Assembly (NCBI GenBank): GCA_031296105.1
Contig: JARLGJ010000036.1
Span: 1-36,776, forward strand
DNA from: Acidobacteriota bacterium
Lineage (GTDB): Bacteria; Acidobacteriota; Terriglobia; Terriglobales; Acidobacteriaceae
Reading direction: 5' to 3'
Length of the DNA stretch: 36,776 nucleotides
Of the stretch, positions 25,065-34,171 are shown one piece after another. The notes under the pieces were generated by a model. It was given only the letters and a program-made list of their open reading frames with translations. It did not search any database and had not been told where the DNA came from. A program made the position numbers and the translations under genes. The first letter of the stretch is position 1; every line of letters begins with the position of its first letter.

Positions 25065-26012
25065 TTACTGCGCGGCTTTTTCTTCTTCCACGCACTTGCG
25101 GAAGTAGTCGAGAGAAAGGCGCAGCCCCTCTTCCAGTTGAATCTTCGGCTCCCAGCCCAGCAGCGTGCGCGCCTTGGTAATGTCCGGGCAGCGCAGCTTG
25201 GGATCGTCCTCGGGCAGCGGCTCGAAAGCGATCTTGCTCGCCGAGCCCGTCACCTTCAACACCATGCGGGCGCACTCCAGCATGTTGAACTCCACCGGGT
25301 TGCCGATGTTAGTGGGAAGGTGCTCGTTGGACTCCGCCAGCTTCAGGATGCCCGCGACCTCGTCGGCCACATAGCAGAAGCTGCGCGTCTGACTGCCGTC
25401 GCCGTACACGGTAAGCGGCTCGCCGCGCAGCGCCTGCTTCATAAAGTTGGAGATGACGCGTCCATCGTTCAACTGCAACCGCGGCCCGTAGGTGTTAAAG
25501 ATGCGAACAATGCGCGTGTCCACCTTGAAGTAGCGGCGGTAGGCCATCGTGGTGGCCTCGCCGAAGCGCTTGGCTTCGTCATACACCGAGCGCGGTCCGA
25601 TGGAATTTACGTTGCCCCAGTAACTTTCCGGCTGTGGATGCTCCAGAGGATCGCCATAGCATTCCGAGGTGGAGGCCAGCAGAAAACGCGCGTTGTACTT
25701 GCGCGCCACGTCCAGCGAATGAAAGACGCCGTACGACCCAACCTTCAGCGTCTCCAGAGGAAGGTTCAGGTAATCCACCGGGCTGGCGGGCGAGGCGAAG
25801 TCAAAGACGTAATCGACGGCGCCGAAGTCGAACGGCTCGGAGATGTCCTGCACTTCCAGGCTGAAGCGCGGCTCATGCTTGAGGTGCTCCAGGTTCGCCA
25901 TGCGGCCCGTAAGGAGATTATCCACCGCCAAGACGGTGTGTCCCTGGGCTAGCAAGGCATCACAAAGATGAGATCCAAGAAAACCGGCACCGCCGGTGAC
26001 TAAAGCTCGCAT
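25065..26012 (-). CDS. UDP-glucuronate decarboxylase-like extended SDR (UDP-xylose synthase type)
   Basis: 315 residues, a full-length extended SDR. The NAD-binding motif is [12 protein letters not shown] (5-16). The catalytic region has [10 protein letters not shown], and [17 protein letters not shown] gives Tyr144 and Lys148; IGPRS-x-YDE-x-KR is the signature of UDP-xylose synthase, which decarboxylates UDP-glucuronate. [20 protein letters not shown] and [13 protein letters not shown] are also typical. The ATG at 26012 follows AAGGAAG at about 10 nt; an upstream extension is Arg-rich and not conserved-looking. Product UDP-xylose would be a pentose donor for the surface glycan locus upstream or the ArnT-like module downstream; this link is inferred from position. 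A related dTDP-glucose or UDP-glucose dehydratase role is less likely. Confidence 0.84.
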   Translation of the reverse strand: MRALVTGGAGFLGSHLCDALLAQGHTVLAVDNLLTGRMANLEHLKHEPRFSLEVQDISEPFDFGAVDYVFDFASPASPVDYLNLPLETLKVGSYGVFHSLDVARKYNARFLLASTSECYGDPLEHPQPESYWGNVNSIGPRSVYDEAKRFGEATTMAYRRYFKVDTRIVRIFNTYGPRLQLNDGRVISNFMKQALRGEPLTVYGDGSQTRSFCYVADEVAGILKLAESNEHLPTNIGNPVEFNMLECARMVLKVTGSASKIAFEPLPEDDPKLRCPDITKARTLLGWEPKIQLEEGLRLSLDYFRKCVEEEKAAQ

Positions 26013-26301
26013 TCGTTTGAATCTTCCTTCTTTAGGGCGCGCAAAAGCAACGGCCGGGCGCCGCAAAACCCGGCAGCGAATGCCACCGGGTGAAAACAAG
26101 TATCACTATGCCGATCTTAATCTGTATCGCATCGTGAGGTCCATGTATTTACTACACGACAGGAAACATAGCCTGGTCTTCAGACGCCAAAGTGCCTATC
26201 TTCCGGCGGGAAGCCCCACTTCCGTGGTGGCGCGAATCATGCAGCGATGCCGCACCGCATAACTCGCTGGAAACCTCCGGGAAGAACGACACCAAAAGGT
26301 T

Positions 26302-28101
26302 TCACCGCTGCAACCATCGCGCAAGCTTTCGCCGCAGGCCAAGACGTCCGCGCAATTTGCGGAACGCGCCCAGCGTGCCATGGCGCACGATCCAGGCGAA
26401 CTCCGGCATGGAATCGAACGGCCCCACGTAGGCGCGCCGCACCATGTGCCCATCCGAGCGCAGGTAGTTCAACCCTTCGTCCACCGAAAACGCGATCTCA
26501 AATTCGCGCCGCGCCACTTCCTGAATCGCCGCGTTCTGCCGCCCGTAAGGATAGGCGAAAGACGCGGCCGCGTGCCCCAGCAACGCTTCCAGATCCTGAC
26601 GGCTGCCGCGCATCTCTTCGCGAGCCGCGTCCACGGAGAGCGCGGTAAGGTCGGCGTGGGTGCGGCTGTGTGCGCCGAATTCGATGCCCTCGGCATCCCA
26701 GCGGCGAATCTCTTCGGCGGTCATCAGCGGCAAAGGGGCCGCGCCGTGCTCGCGATCCCATGCGTTGTCTTTGCCAAGCAGTTGCGTAACTACAAACATC
26801 AGGCCGCTGAAACCGTAACGCCGTAATACAGGAAACGCATTTTGCGCGGTCTCCGCATAACCGTCGTCAAAGGTGATGAGGACCGGCTTCTCCGGCAGAC
26901 CCTTCCCTTCCCGCCGCCAGCGAACCCAGTCGCTGCTGCGGATGGCCGTATATCCGCGGCGCGCCAGCCATTGCATCTGCCGATCGAAGTTCTCCGGCGT
27001 CACGGTCAGGTAATCCAACGGGCCGCCACGCAAGGGGCCAACGTGGTGATACATCAGCACCGGCAGCAAGCGGCCGAACTCCGCCTGCAACGCCTGCCAC
27101 GAACCGGCGGCGCGCACCACGCTGCGCACGCGAGTGACGTTCTTTGCATTTTCCAATAGAGGCAGGGCAAGTTTGCGCAGCGCCGGAAACGGGTAGAAGA
27201 TCCGCTCGAAGCGCAAAGGCAGGGCGAGGATGGAAACAAGCGGCAGAGGAAGACAGGCGACGGCGTGGCGGAGCCACCGCTTGGGACCACGCGCCTCCGC
27301 CAGCGACGAAGCGGAACAGCAGGCACGGTATTCCGGATGCTTGCGCGAGATTCGCAGGTCACCCGCGGCGAGCGTACGATCCTGCCAGCGCAGAAACTCC
27401 ACGGATGACTTGGAATAAATCTCCCGCACCGACGCGGCGTGCGAATACCGGAACGTGAGGCCCATCTTCCAAAGTGACAGCCCCAGGTCGAAGTCTTCGG
27501 CGGCAAAGACCTGCTCATCGAATCCCCCGGCGCGAACAAGAGCCTGGCGCGGGAGCGAGGCATTCGCCATCGATGAAAGCACGAGAATCGACGGAGCGAG
27601 AGCGCATGGGTACCGGACTTCCACATCCGGATCGAGGCGGTTGTAATACCGCTCGTAGAATCTCTCGGAATCGTAGCGGACAATGGTCGGCGCACTCCGC
27701 GGGGAGATCTGTATGCGCCCGTGCACAACGGAGTCCTCGTCCGTGGAATGCGCACCGCAATGCAGACGAAAGAGATTCTCCGGGCAAAGGAAATCGTCGT
27801 CCAACAGGAGCACCAGTTCGCCCCGCGCGGACTGGATTCCGGCGTTGCGCGCCGCCGAAGGTCCGCGGCGAGGGGATTGAAGCACGCGGAATGCGCACGC
27901 CGGATGCAGGCTTCCAAGGTACTCCGCCGTGCCATCCGTGCACGCGTCGAGAACCACGAGGATCTCAAACGTCTCCGCGGCCACGTCCTGGGCCAGCAGA
28001 GTAGGCACGGTTTGGCGCAGGATGGCGCAGCGGTTGTGCGTGGGAACGATGACCGAGAGCTTCACCTCCGCGGCGGCGCGTCCGGTTGCGGCATCCGTCA
28101 C
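26302..28101 (-). CDS. GT2 glycosyltransferase-polysaccharide deacetylase fusion
   Basis: 599 residues in two domains. Residues about 13-250 are a GT2/GT-A domain: LSVIVPTHNRCAILRQTVP, VLDACTDGTAEY, RGPSAARNAGIQSARGELV, the metal-binding LLLDDDFL (Asp 101-103) and AAEDFDLGLSLWKMG. Residues about 346-580 are a NodB-type carbohydrate esterase (CE4): LMYHHVG, ITFDDGYAET (Asp412-Asp413), HSRTHADL (His478, His482), FAYPYGR. The catalytic residues of both halves are present. The fusion suggests transfer of an N-acetylated sugar and its deacetylation on the same glycan, but CE4 enzymes usually act outside the cytoplasm and no export signal is visible, so the topology is puzzling. The start is a GTG overlapping the methyltransferase stop (GTGA). 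It is the last gene of the polysaccharide run. Confidence 0.88.
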   Translation of the reverse strand: MTDAATGRAAAEVKLSVIVPTHNRCAILRQTVPTLLAQDVAAETFEILVVLDACTDGTAEYLGSLHPACAFRVLQSPRRGPSAARNAGIQSARGELVLLLDDDFLCPENLFRLHCGAHSTDEDSVVHGRIQISPRSAPTIVRYDSERFYERYYNRLDPDVEVRYPCALAPSILVLSSMANASLPRQALVRAGGFDEQVFAAEDFDLGLSLWKMGLTFRYSHAASVREIYSKSSVEFLRWQDRTLAAGDLRISRKHPEYRACCSASSLAEARGPKRWLRHAVACLPLPLVSILALPLRFERIFYPFPALRKLALPLLENAKNVTRVRSVVRAAGSWQALQAEFGRLLPVLMYHHVGPLRGGPLDYLTVTPENFDRQMQWLARRGYTAIRSSDWVRWRREGKGLPEKPVLITFDDGYAETAQNAFPVLRRYGFSGLMFVVTQLLGKDNAWDREHGAAPLPLMTAEEIRRWDAEGIEFGAHSRTHADLTALSVDAAREEMRGSRQDLEALLGHAAASFAYPYGRQNAAIQEVARREFEIAFSVDEGLNYLRSDGHMVRRAYVGPFDSMPEFAWIVRHGTLGAFRKLRGRLGLRRKLARWLQR

Positions 28102-28817
28102 AGTTCAGGCCCCGGCTTGCGGAACACATAATGTACATAGGGAGAAAAGTAGCAGTCCAACGCATTCGGGCGAAGCCGGGCAAAGCCGCGCATCTCCACA
28201 AAGCGCAGTCCGGTGGCCTCCGTCTGCCGCACCACAAAGCGCGGCGAAGCATAGAAGGCATGCGCGCCGTCTTCCAGCACGTAGGCTGCATCATGGAACG
28301 CGCGCAACATGTTGCGGCATTTCCAGCCCAGACGGCGGCGATAGTACGGCGAATAGAAATGCAGCGATTTTAGATTATGCGAGGAGTAAATAAACGTTCC
28401 GCCCGGTTTGAGCACGCGGGCACATTCGCGCAGCGCCTTCTCCCTCTGCGAGGCGGGAAACGCGTAGTCAATCCCATTGAACGAGATCATAACGTGATCG
28501 AACGAGGCATCCTGCTCCTGAATCTCGTCGTAGCTGCCCAGTTGGAAATCAAGATAAGGCAGGCGGCGGCGTGCGATGTTGACGAAGACCTCGGAACGGT
28601 CCACGCCGCGCACCTTGAGCCCCGCTTCATGCAGCAGCAGGGTGGTACGGCCAAGGCCGCATGCAAGGTCAAGGACGCTCTGCCCCGGCTTGTAATAGCG
28701 GCCGAAGAGTTCCTCCTCTTCGGCGAACAGACGATAGACGGAGAGTTCGGCCACCGCCTGCGCCGAACTGAAGACAGCCAGGTTTTCGGCAAGCTCCCTG
28801 GAAATTTGCTCGTTCAA
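28098..28817 (-). CDS. Class I SAM-dependent methyltransferase
   Basis: 239 residues. The SAM-binding motif is VLDLACGLGRTTLLLHEAG (about 49-67), then VRGVDRS with the acidic residue that binds the ribose, and SFNGIDYAFP with RECARVLKPGGTFIYSSHN (motifs post-I to III of Methyltransf_11/25). The C-terminal part CYFSPYVHYVFRKP is family-typical but not diagnostic. The likely acceptor is a sugar of the glycan or a lipid-linked intermediate, judged only from the locus. The start is a TTG at 28817 that overlaps the stop of the preceding acyltransferase (TTGA); the stop overlaps the GT2-deacetylase start. Start choice rests on this overlap. Confidence 0.82.
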   Translation of the reverse strand: MNEQISRELAENLAVFSSAQAVAELSVYRLFAEEEELFGRYYKPGQSVLDLACGLGRTTLLLHEAGLKVRGVDRSEVFVNIARRRLPYLDFQLGSYDEIQEQDASFDHVMISFNGIDYAFPASQREKALRECARVLKPGGTFIYSSHNLKSLHFYSPYYRRRLGWKCRNMLRAFHDAAYVLEDGAHAFYASPRFVVRQTEATGLRFVEMRGFARLRPNALDCYFSPYVHYVFRKPGPEL

Positions 28818-30028
28818 TGTTGGCTCCCATGCATGGATGCTTCCCCGTCAGAGGGCGCCTGTACGCTTTCCACGGACGCGCCGTCTACACCCTGCGACTG
28901 GGACGGCGCCCACACTTCGCCGGCGGCGGGGCCGGGGCGAAGCGCAAGATAGACTGCGGCCTTCAGGCGCGCCAGAGGGCGCGGATTCTGGATGCGCACA
29001 CAGCAGGTGCGGCGAAAGCTGGAAGTCCAGCGCGATTTGTAGGCTTCCTCGCCGGTCATGAAGTCCAGCTCCTCGAAGCCGCGGGCGAAGCCATCGTCGA
29101 TGATGGTAGGCAGCAGCATTGTGCCCGGCGATAGCCGCGAGAATTCATGATCGTAGGCGGTGAGATACCCCCAGAGCTTGTGCCCGCAGCGGAAGTACAA
29201 ATTCCACGCCAGCAGACGGCCGTCGAGTTCCATCAACGCAACCGCGACCTTGCCGCCTGGCCCAAGCGTTGCGAAGAGCGCGGCAAAAACCTCCCGGTAG
29301 CGCGCGACGAAGAGCGGCGCGGGGCGTCCGCCAACGCGCTTCTGCCGCTCGACGGCGATCATGCGATCAAGCAGCGCGGGCTCGCGATGCGGCTCGTCAA
29401 CAATCCGTATGCGCAATCCGTCCGCCTGCATTCGCGCAATCCGGGACTGCCCGAGGCGCAGGCTGTGCCGGGTCGAGGCGCTGAAGCGCGCCAGAATTCC
29501 CTCCCACGCTGTATCGAGAGGCAGAAAGGGGCAGCCCTCGGCCTCGAAGTGAATCGTGTGCGGCAACCCCGCCGCGGTCAGGGCCGAGTGCAGATGCTCG
29601 ATGGCCCCGGAGGGCGCGCGCAGATTGCGAAGCTGGATAAGATCCCAGAGATTGGCGTTTTGCGCGAGATACTGCACCACGGCTTCGGTCTGTCCGCATG
29701 GGTCGTCGCCAAAGACCAGGTTGTTGTAATCCCACTCGTGCCCGCAGAATTCGATGCGCGGGACCGAAACTCCCAGGCGGGAGAATCCAATCCGCACCAG
29801 CGGCGCGACGCCGGCAACAACTCCCTGACGCCGCAGTACCAGAACGTGCGGCGTACGAGGGGAGGAGTATGCGGCCGTGTAATAACGGTTCCAGATGCGA
29901 AACCAGTCATAGCCGGCAAATACGTTGGGTTCCGGCGCGCGGACGTCCAGAGCGTTCCACTCGGCCTCAAGTTGCCGCAGGCCTTCTTCCGAGGTCACGG
30001 CCTCCACGTTGTATGGCGAAGTTCTCAC
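28814..30028 (-). CDS. CelD/BcsL-type GNAT acyltransferase (Acetyltransf_6), copy 2
   Basis: 404 residues. CPFLPLDTAWEGILARFSASTRHSLRL and, near the C-terminus, RGFEELDFMTGEEAYKSRWTS mark the CelD/BcsL group of FemAB-like GNAT proteins often found in cellulose and exopolysaccharide loci; ALMELDGRLLAWNLYFRCGHKLWGYLTAYDHEFSRLSPG is the acyl-CoA binding half. They are thought to acylate sugars of surface polysaccharides. The protein is a paralogue of the next gene upstream (same layout and conserved blocks, for example EPALLDRMIAVE against EPLLLEKMIAVE). The GTG at 30028 overlaps the stop of that gene (GTGA). Residues after about 365 are a Ser/Gln-rich tail not seen in the partner. Confidence 0.82.
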   Translation of the reverse strand: MRTSPYNVEAVTSEEGLRQLEAEWNALDVRAPEPNVFAGYDWFRIWNRYYTAAYSSPRTPHVLVLRRQGVVAGVAPLVRIGFSRLGVSVPRIEFCGHEWDYNNLVFGDDPCGQTEAVVQYLAQNANLWDLIQLRNLRAPSGAIEHLHSALTAAGLPHTIHFEAEGCPFLPLDTAWEGILARFSASTRHSLRLGQSRIARMQADGLRIRIVDEPHREPALLDRMIAVERQKRVGGRPAPLFVARYREVFAALFATLGPGGKVAVALMELDGRLLAWNLYFRCGHKLWGYLTAYDHEFSRLSPGTMLLPTIIDDGFARGFEELDFMTGEEAYKSRWTSSFRRTCCVRIQNPRPLARLKAAVYLALRPGPAAGEVWAPSQSQGVDGASVESVQAPSDGEASMHGSQH

Positions 30029-31155
30029 CCGCGCCTCACCATGCGGCGCAGCGCCGGACGCAGATCGTTGTAGAGGAAGGCGCGCATCTTCGCTCCCAGG
30101 TGCGCAGGCCAAACCAGGAGTTGGAAGCGGGAATGATATCCCGTGCTCCAGAGCTTCTTATACGGCTCTTCGCCACAGAGAAAGTCATATTCGTCCAAGC
30201 CTGACTCGTACGCGAAGTCGAGCAGAGGAGGCATCAGCAACGTTCCCGGCGCCAGACGCGCATACGCGGGATCGTAGGCCTTTGTGTAGTCCCACAGCCT
30301 GGCGCCGCTGAGGAACCCAAGCTGGTAGCCCACCAGGGCAGAATCTTTTTCGAGCAGCGCCGCATAGAGCCAGCCGCGTGGCCCCATCTTCTGGAATAGT
30401 GCGTGAAAGGCCGCGGGATAGCGGCCAATAAAGCGCGGCGTGGACTTATCCCGGTGCTTCATCTCTTCGACGGCGATCATCTTCTCCAGCAGCAATGGCT
30501 CTTTGTGCGGCTCGCGGACAATGCGCACCGTTAATCCTGCGGCGCGGGCCTGTGACGCGCGGCGACGCAGGTTGGCGCGCGCGCTGGCGGGGAGCCGCTC
30601 CATGAGTTTCTCCGCCGGCCCGTCAATCGCGAGGAACGGGCAGCGTTGTTCCTCGGGGACGATGCGACAGCAGAGTCCCGCCGCGGAAGCAGCCTGAGGC
30701 AGCCACGCAGCAAGCGTCTCATCGCGCAGACCGCGCAGATGGAGCATGTCCCACTCGCGCCCGGTGCGGGCAAGGTGCCGCAGGACGCTCTCAAACTGGC
30801 GCGGCACGCCGCCAACGAGCAGTTCATTGTAGTCGGCAAAATTGCAGACAAATTCAAGCCGCCGCAGATTGAGTCCAAAGCGGGCGTAGCGGCCCTGCAC
30901 CAGTGGAAGAACGCCGGTCAGCCTCCCCCGCTCGCGCAGCGCAAAAGCATGAATGCGGTTCCCGGAGTGCTCCGCGAACAATGCCTGGCGCCAGGCAAAG
31001 AACCACTCCGGCGAGGCAAAGGGATTCGGGTTCCGCGCGGCCTCGCAGAGATTTGCCCAGTCCGGCGCAATTTCCGCCAGCGCCTCGGGCGACTCAAGCG
31101 GAGTGACCGTGCAAGCTTCCGCAGACGGGCATGAGTGGTGCGCGGGCACAGGCAT
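30025..31155 (-). CDS. CelD/BcsL-type GNAT acyltransferase (Acetyltransf_6), copy 1
   Basis: 376 residues. Like its neighbour it has NPNPFASPEWFFAWRQALF near the N-terminus, a CPFLAIDGPAEKLMERLPASARANLRRR block, LLEKDSALVGYQLGFLSGARLWDYTKAYDPAYARLAPG and EYDFLCGEEPYKKLWSTGYH. These fit an acyltransferase acting on polysaccharide or lipid-linked sugars in the cytoplasm. The ATG at 31155 lies 5 nt after the stop of the preceding methyltransferase, with a weak GGTAACGGGA region in front; an earlier in-frame start would lie within the other gene. Tandem paralogues suggest two distinct acceptor positions or acyl groups. Substrate unknown. Confidence 0.82.
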   Translation of the reverse strand: MPVPAHHSCPSAEACTVTPLESPEALAEIAPDWANLCEAARNPNPFASPEWFFAWRQALFAEHSGNRIHAFALRERGRLTGVLPLVQGRYARFGLNLRRLEFVCNFADYNELLVGGVPRQFESVLRHLARTGREWDMLHLRGLRDETLAAWLPQAASAAGLCCRIVPEEQRCPFLAIDGPAEKLMERLPASARANLRRRASQARAAGLTVRIVREPHKEPLLLEKMIAVEEMKHRDKSTPRFIGRYPAAFHALFQKMGPRGWLYAALLEKDSALVGYQLGFLSGARLWDYTKAYDPAYARLAPGTLLMPPLLDFAYESGLDEYDFLCGEEPYKKLWSTGYHSRFQLLVWPAHLGAKMRAFLYNDLRPALRRMVRRG

Positions 31156-31160
31156 TCCCG

Positions 31161-31937
31161 TTACCAGAGAGCCTTGGAGATCAGTATTCCCTGGCAGGGG
31201 AATACGGGAAAAAGCAGGAACCCGGGATGCCCGGCGAGAAACTCTTCGACCGCCATGCGCACGCCGGGAGTCTCGCAATGATCGAGGTCGTCGAGCATCA
31301 CCGCGCTGCGCGGAGCCAGCCGCGTACTGAGAAAGTTCAAACTGTCGCGCGTCGCCGCGTAGATATCCACGTCGAGATGGCAGAAGGCGATCTGATCCAG
31401 TTCGAGGCCCGCGGCGGCAGCGGGGAAAAAGCCTTGCATCACCTGTGCATTCGGCTTGCCGGCGAGCAGCGCTCTGACCTCTTCATAGCGCGTGTTGGTG
31501 AAATCCGCGGCCTTGAAGACGTGATCGCAATCAGTGAGATTCTCGAAGCCGGCCTGCTCAAATGGATCGAAAGAGTAGAAGGGCGAGCCGGGATGGAAGC
31601 AATCAATCGCATTGCAGAGATGCAGCGCCGTGCCTCCGCGGAAGGAACCTACCTCCAGAAATTTGCCCGGTCCGACCGTGCGCACCAGCGTCCACAAATT
31701 GGCCAGCCGTGGAGCATCGAGGCAAGTACGGTCTTTGACCTGCGCCACGGAGCGCAGGAACGCCGGGTCATGCAGGAGCGCGACCGACGAAGTCTCAACC
31801 GGCGGATCGAGCGGCGGCTCAAGCTCTGGCCGGCGGTTGCGGGCAAGCTCCCGCAACCTGGAGAAAATGTAGGGCAGCTCCGCGCGGCGCGGGTTCGCCT
31901 TCCAGTTGGCAAGGTGCTGGCGCATTTCCCGGATCAC
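31161..31937 (-). CDS. TylF/MycF-like SAM-dependent O-methyltransferase
   Basis: 258 residues. The SAM-binding motif is KFLEVGSFRGGTALHL; SFDPFEQAGF follows, then CHLDVDIYAATRDSLNFLSTRLAPRSAVMLDDLDH, where the Asp residues of HLDVD and DDLDH match the metal site of TylF/MycF macrocin-type sugar O-methyltransferases. These enzymes methylate sugar hydroxyls, so in this locus the target is probably a residue of the exported glycan; methylation can also act as a chain-end signal for ABC exporters with a Wzt carbohydrate-binding domain. The GTG at 31937 overlaps the wzt-like stop (GTGA). Whether it terminates the chain is inference. Confidence 0.82.
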   Translation of the reverse strand: MIREMRQHLANWKANPRRAELPYIFSRLRELARNRRPELEPPLDPPVETSSVALLHDPAFLRSVAQVKDRTCLDAPRLANLWTLVRTVGPGKFLEVGSFRGGTALHLCNAIDCFHPGSPFYSFDPFEQAGFENLTDCDHVFKAADFTNTRYEEVRALLAGKPNAQVMQGFFPAAAAGLELDQIAFCHLDVDIYAATRDSLNFLSTRLAPRSAVMLDDLDHCETPGVRMAVEEFLAGHPGFLLFPVFPCQGILISKALW

Positions 31938-33265
31938 GACTTGTACTCCCCGGCAAGAGGCGCGGGCAGCGGCTCCAGGTGCTCGGTTTTCCATTCCATG
32001 GCCGGACGCACGGCTCCGGGCCAGAAATCGTTATAGTTGCCGCGCGGCCCGCCCGGCGCATCATCCAGTTCGAAGGCGAGAAGATCCTCGAAGTACCCGA
32101 CCCCGGCGTTGCCATTCAGAAACACGGTGACGTGCACGCGATAGCTGCCATTATTCATAAGGTCGCCGGGGATAAGACATGTGCTGCGCAAAAGGCCCGC
32201 GGCTGCCGGAGGAGAGCCCAGACGGCCCGTGGTAAAAACGTTGACCCCGTGTTCATTGATGACCTCCACGCCAAGGTCAATCACCGTGTGCGGAGACAGC
32301 TTCCAGTATTCGAACTCCATGACCAGCGGCGTGCGCACGGTCAGGCGCTCCTGCTGATCTCCGTACTGCGGATGAATGCTGGCACGGCGCAGGCGGAGAT
32401 AGTCGTTGCCGGGAGCGCTGCCGGGATCGGGATGAAAGACTTCCTTGAACTTGGGCATCCAGTTCTGCAGGTAGCGCGAGGTCACCGCGGCGGTAGGCCC
32501 TTCCAGCACAATCTGCCCGCCATGCAGGCAAATGGCGCGGGAACAGAGGCTCTCCACCGCCAGCAGGTTGTGGCTGACAAAGAGCACGGTCCGGTTCCGG
32601 CTGGCGGCGTCGCCGATCTTGCCCAGGCATTTCTTCTGGAATGCCGCATCGCCTACGGCCAGAACCTCGTCGGCCAGCAGAATTTCCGTCTCCAGGTGCG
32701 CGGCGACCGCAAAGGCCAGGCGCACGTACATGCCGCTGGAGTAGTGCTTCATTGCGGTGTCAAGCATGCGTTCGCACTCGGAAAACTCCACAATCTCATC
32801 GAACTTGCGAGCAATCTCCGCGTGGGCCATGCCGAGAATGGCGCCGTAGAGATAGATATTTTCGCGCCCGGTAAGCTCCGGATGGAACCCGGTGCCGACT
32901 TCCAGCAGCGTGCCCATGCGCCCATGGATTTCCGCACGGCCCTCGGTGGGCTTGGTGATGCGCGAGAGAATCTTGAGCAACGTGGACTTCCCCGAGCCGT
33001 TGCGGCCGACAATCCCCAGCACTTCGCCGCGGCGGACCTCGAGGTTGATTCCGCGCAGGGCCCACAGTTCCGCGGACGGCGCGGAAAGATGGCGCAGCGG
33101 CGAACGGACAAAATCGGCAAGCGTGTCGCGCAGCGTGCGGTAGCGCTCCCGGCTGCCAATGGGATAGCACTTGCCAATCCCTTCGCAGCGGATGGCCAGC
33201 GGATTGGAGGAGTTAGATGGTGTCCGCAAAGGTATTCTCAGCGTGCTGGAAATAGGCCAGGCCAA
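31934..33265 (-). CDS. wzt: Polysaccharide ABC transporter ATPase with C-terminal carbohydrate-binding domain (Wzt-type)
   Basis: 443 residues. Walker A GRNGSGKST (87-95), Q-loop region, signature YSSGMYVRLAFA, Walker B ILLADEVLAVGD and the switch His in FVSHNLLAVE make a full ATPase. From about residue 265 a second domain follows with many beta-type segments (LVMEFEYWKLSPHTVIDLGVEVI, YRVHVTVFLNGNAGVGYFEDLLAFEL), as in Wzt proteins that recognise the modified end of O-antigen chains before export. It works with the Wzm permease at the inner membrane. The ATG at 33265 gives a 53-bp overlap with wzm; a TTG at 33229 would give a smaller overlap and is also possible because the conserved part starts near residue 22. 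Coupled to the TylF-like gene by GTGA. Confidence 0.9.
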   Translation of the reverse strand: MAWPISSTLRIPLRTPSNSSNPLAIRCEGIGKCYPIGSRERYRTLRDTLADFVRSPLRHLSAPSAELWALRGINLEVRRGEVLGIVGRNGSGKSTLLKILSRITKPTEGRAEIHGRMGTLLEVGTGFHPELTGRENIYLYGAILGMAHAEIARKFDEIVEFSECERMLDTAMKHYSSGMYVRLAFAVAAHLETEILLADEVLAVGDAAFQKKCLGKIGDAASRNRTVLFVSHNLLAVESLCSRAICLHGGQIVLEGPTAAVTSRYLQNWMPKFKEVFHPDPGSAPGNDYLRLRRASIHPQYGDQQERLTVRTPLVMEFEYWKLSPHTVIDLGVEVINEHGVNVFTTGRLGSPPAAAGLLRSTCLIPGDLMNNGSYRVHVTVFLNGNAGVGYFEDLLAFELDDAPGGPRGNYNDFWPGAVRPAMEWKTEHLEPLPAPLAGEYKS

Positions 33266-34061
33266 TCAGCAGAAGCAGCAGCGCGACCGCGCAGGAAATT
33301 GCCAGCAGGACGAGGGGAGCCGGGCCGGCGCCGCGCAGCGACCAGCGGAATGCCTCCACCACGCCAACCATGGGATTCAATCCGTACCAGAAACGAAAAC
33401 GCTGCGGCACGACGCTGCTGGAATACGCAATGGGAGTTGCCAGAAACCAGAACTGCACAAGAAAGGCCAGAGTGTAGCGGACATCGCGGTAGCGAACATT
33501 GAGCGCCGCCAGCAGAAAGCCCACCCCCGAGGCAATCACCACGGTCAGCAGGACGAAGCATGGCAGCAAGAGGAGCGTCCACGAAACCGCAACGCGGAAC
33601 CAGGCGAGAAACCCGACAAGCACCACGAGTGCCACGGCAAAATCCAAAAGGCTGGCCAGTACGGCGGCGATTGGAATGACAAGGCGCGGGAAATAGGACT
33701 TCGTCACCAGCCGCTCATTCTCCAACATACTGTTGCTGGCCCCGGTAAGCGCCTGCGAAAAAAGCTGCCACAGGATCATGGCCGAATAGGCGAACACCGG
33801 GTACGGCAGGCCGTCGGACGAGAGATGCGCCAGCCGCCCCAGAAACAGACTCAAGGTGAGCGCGATGATCAGCGGCTGCAGGACGGCCCACATAAGACCC
33901 AGCACGGTCTGCTTGTAGCGAACCATGACGTCACGCCAGACGAGGAAGTAGATCAGTTCGCGATATTGCCACAATTCGGCAAGCAGCATCCGCAGGCCGT
34001 CCCGGCTGCGGCTGTCAATCACGGTGTATTTCATTTCCGGCGCGGTCTGCGTGGTTGCCAT
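33213..34061 (-). CDS. wzm: Polysaccharide ABC transporter permease (Wzm-type)
   Basis: 282 residues with six hydrophobic segments, the ABC2_membrane layout. LIYFLVWRDVMVRYKQTVLGLMWAVLQPL is the signature of Wzm/KpsM-type permeases (amphipathic helix followed by the first membrane helix); later FPRLVIPIAAVLASLLDF, VRYRDVRYTLAFLVQFWFLATPIAYSSSVVP and FRFWYGLNPMVGVVEAFRW are also typical. It forms the channel for lipid-linked polysaccharide with Wzt. The ATG at 34061 follows GGTGAG at about 2-3 nt plus spacer; an upstream TTG would add four residues. A TATACT box lies about 55 nt upstream, so a promoter may start here inside the locus. Confidence 0.92.
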   Translation of the reverse strand: MATTQTAPEMKYTVIDSRSRDGLRMLLAELWQYRELIYFLVWRDVMVRYKQTVLGLMWAVLQPLIIALTLSLFLGRLAHLSSDGLPYPVFAYSAMILWQLFSQALTGASNSMLENERLVTKSYFPRLVIPIAAVLASLLDFAVALVVLVGFLAWFRVAVSWTLLLLPCFVLLTVVIASGVGFLLAALNVRYRDVRYTLAFLVQFWFLATPIAYSSSVVPQRFRFWYGLNPMVGVVEAFRWSLRGAGPAPLVLLAISCAVALLLLLIGLAYFQHAENTFADTI

Positions 34062-34116
34062 AACACTCACCAATGGAAATAAACAGGGCCGTGCGGCTAC
34101 AGAAGCTCAGCCATCG

Positions 34117-34122
34117 AGTATA
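34117..34122 (-). promoter_or_regulatory. Possible -10 box for the wzm-led operon
   Basis: TATACT on the minus strand within TTGTATACTCGATGG, in the 110-nt gap between the GT4 gene and wzm. No good -35 hexamer is visible at the right distance. Confidence 0.3.
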
Positions 34123-34171
34123 CAAGCCAGGGAACAGACTCCGGCACGGCACGTTCCTGGGGCGCGGTAAC

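Noticed and set aside
31979..33502. Plus-strand open frame of 507 codons opposite wzt/wzm
   Set aside because: Antisense to a complete ABC ATPase; no motif of its own.
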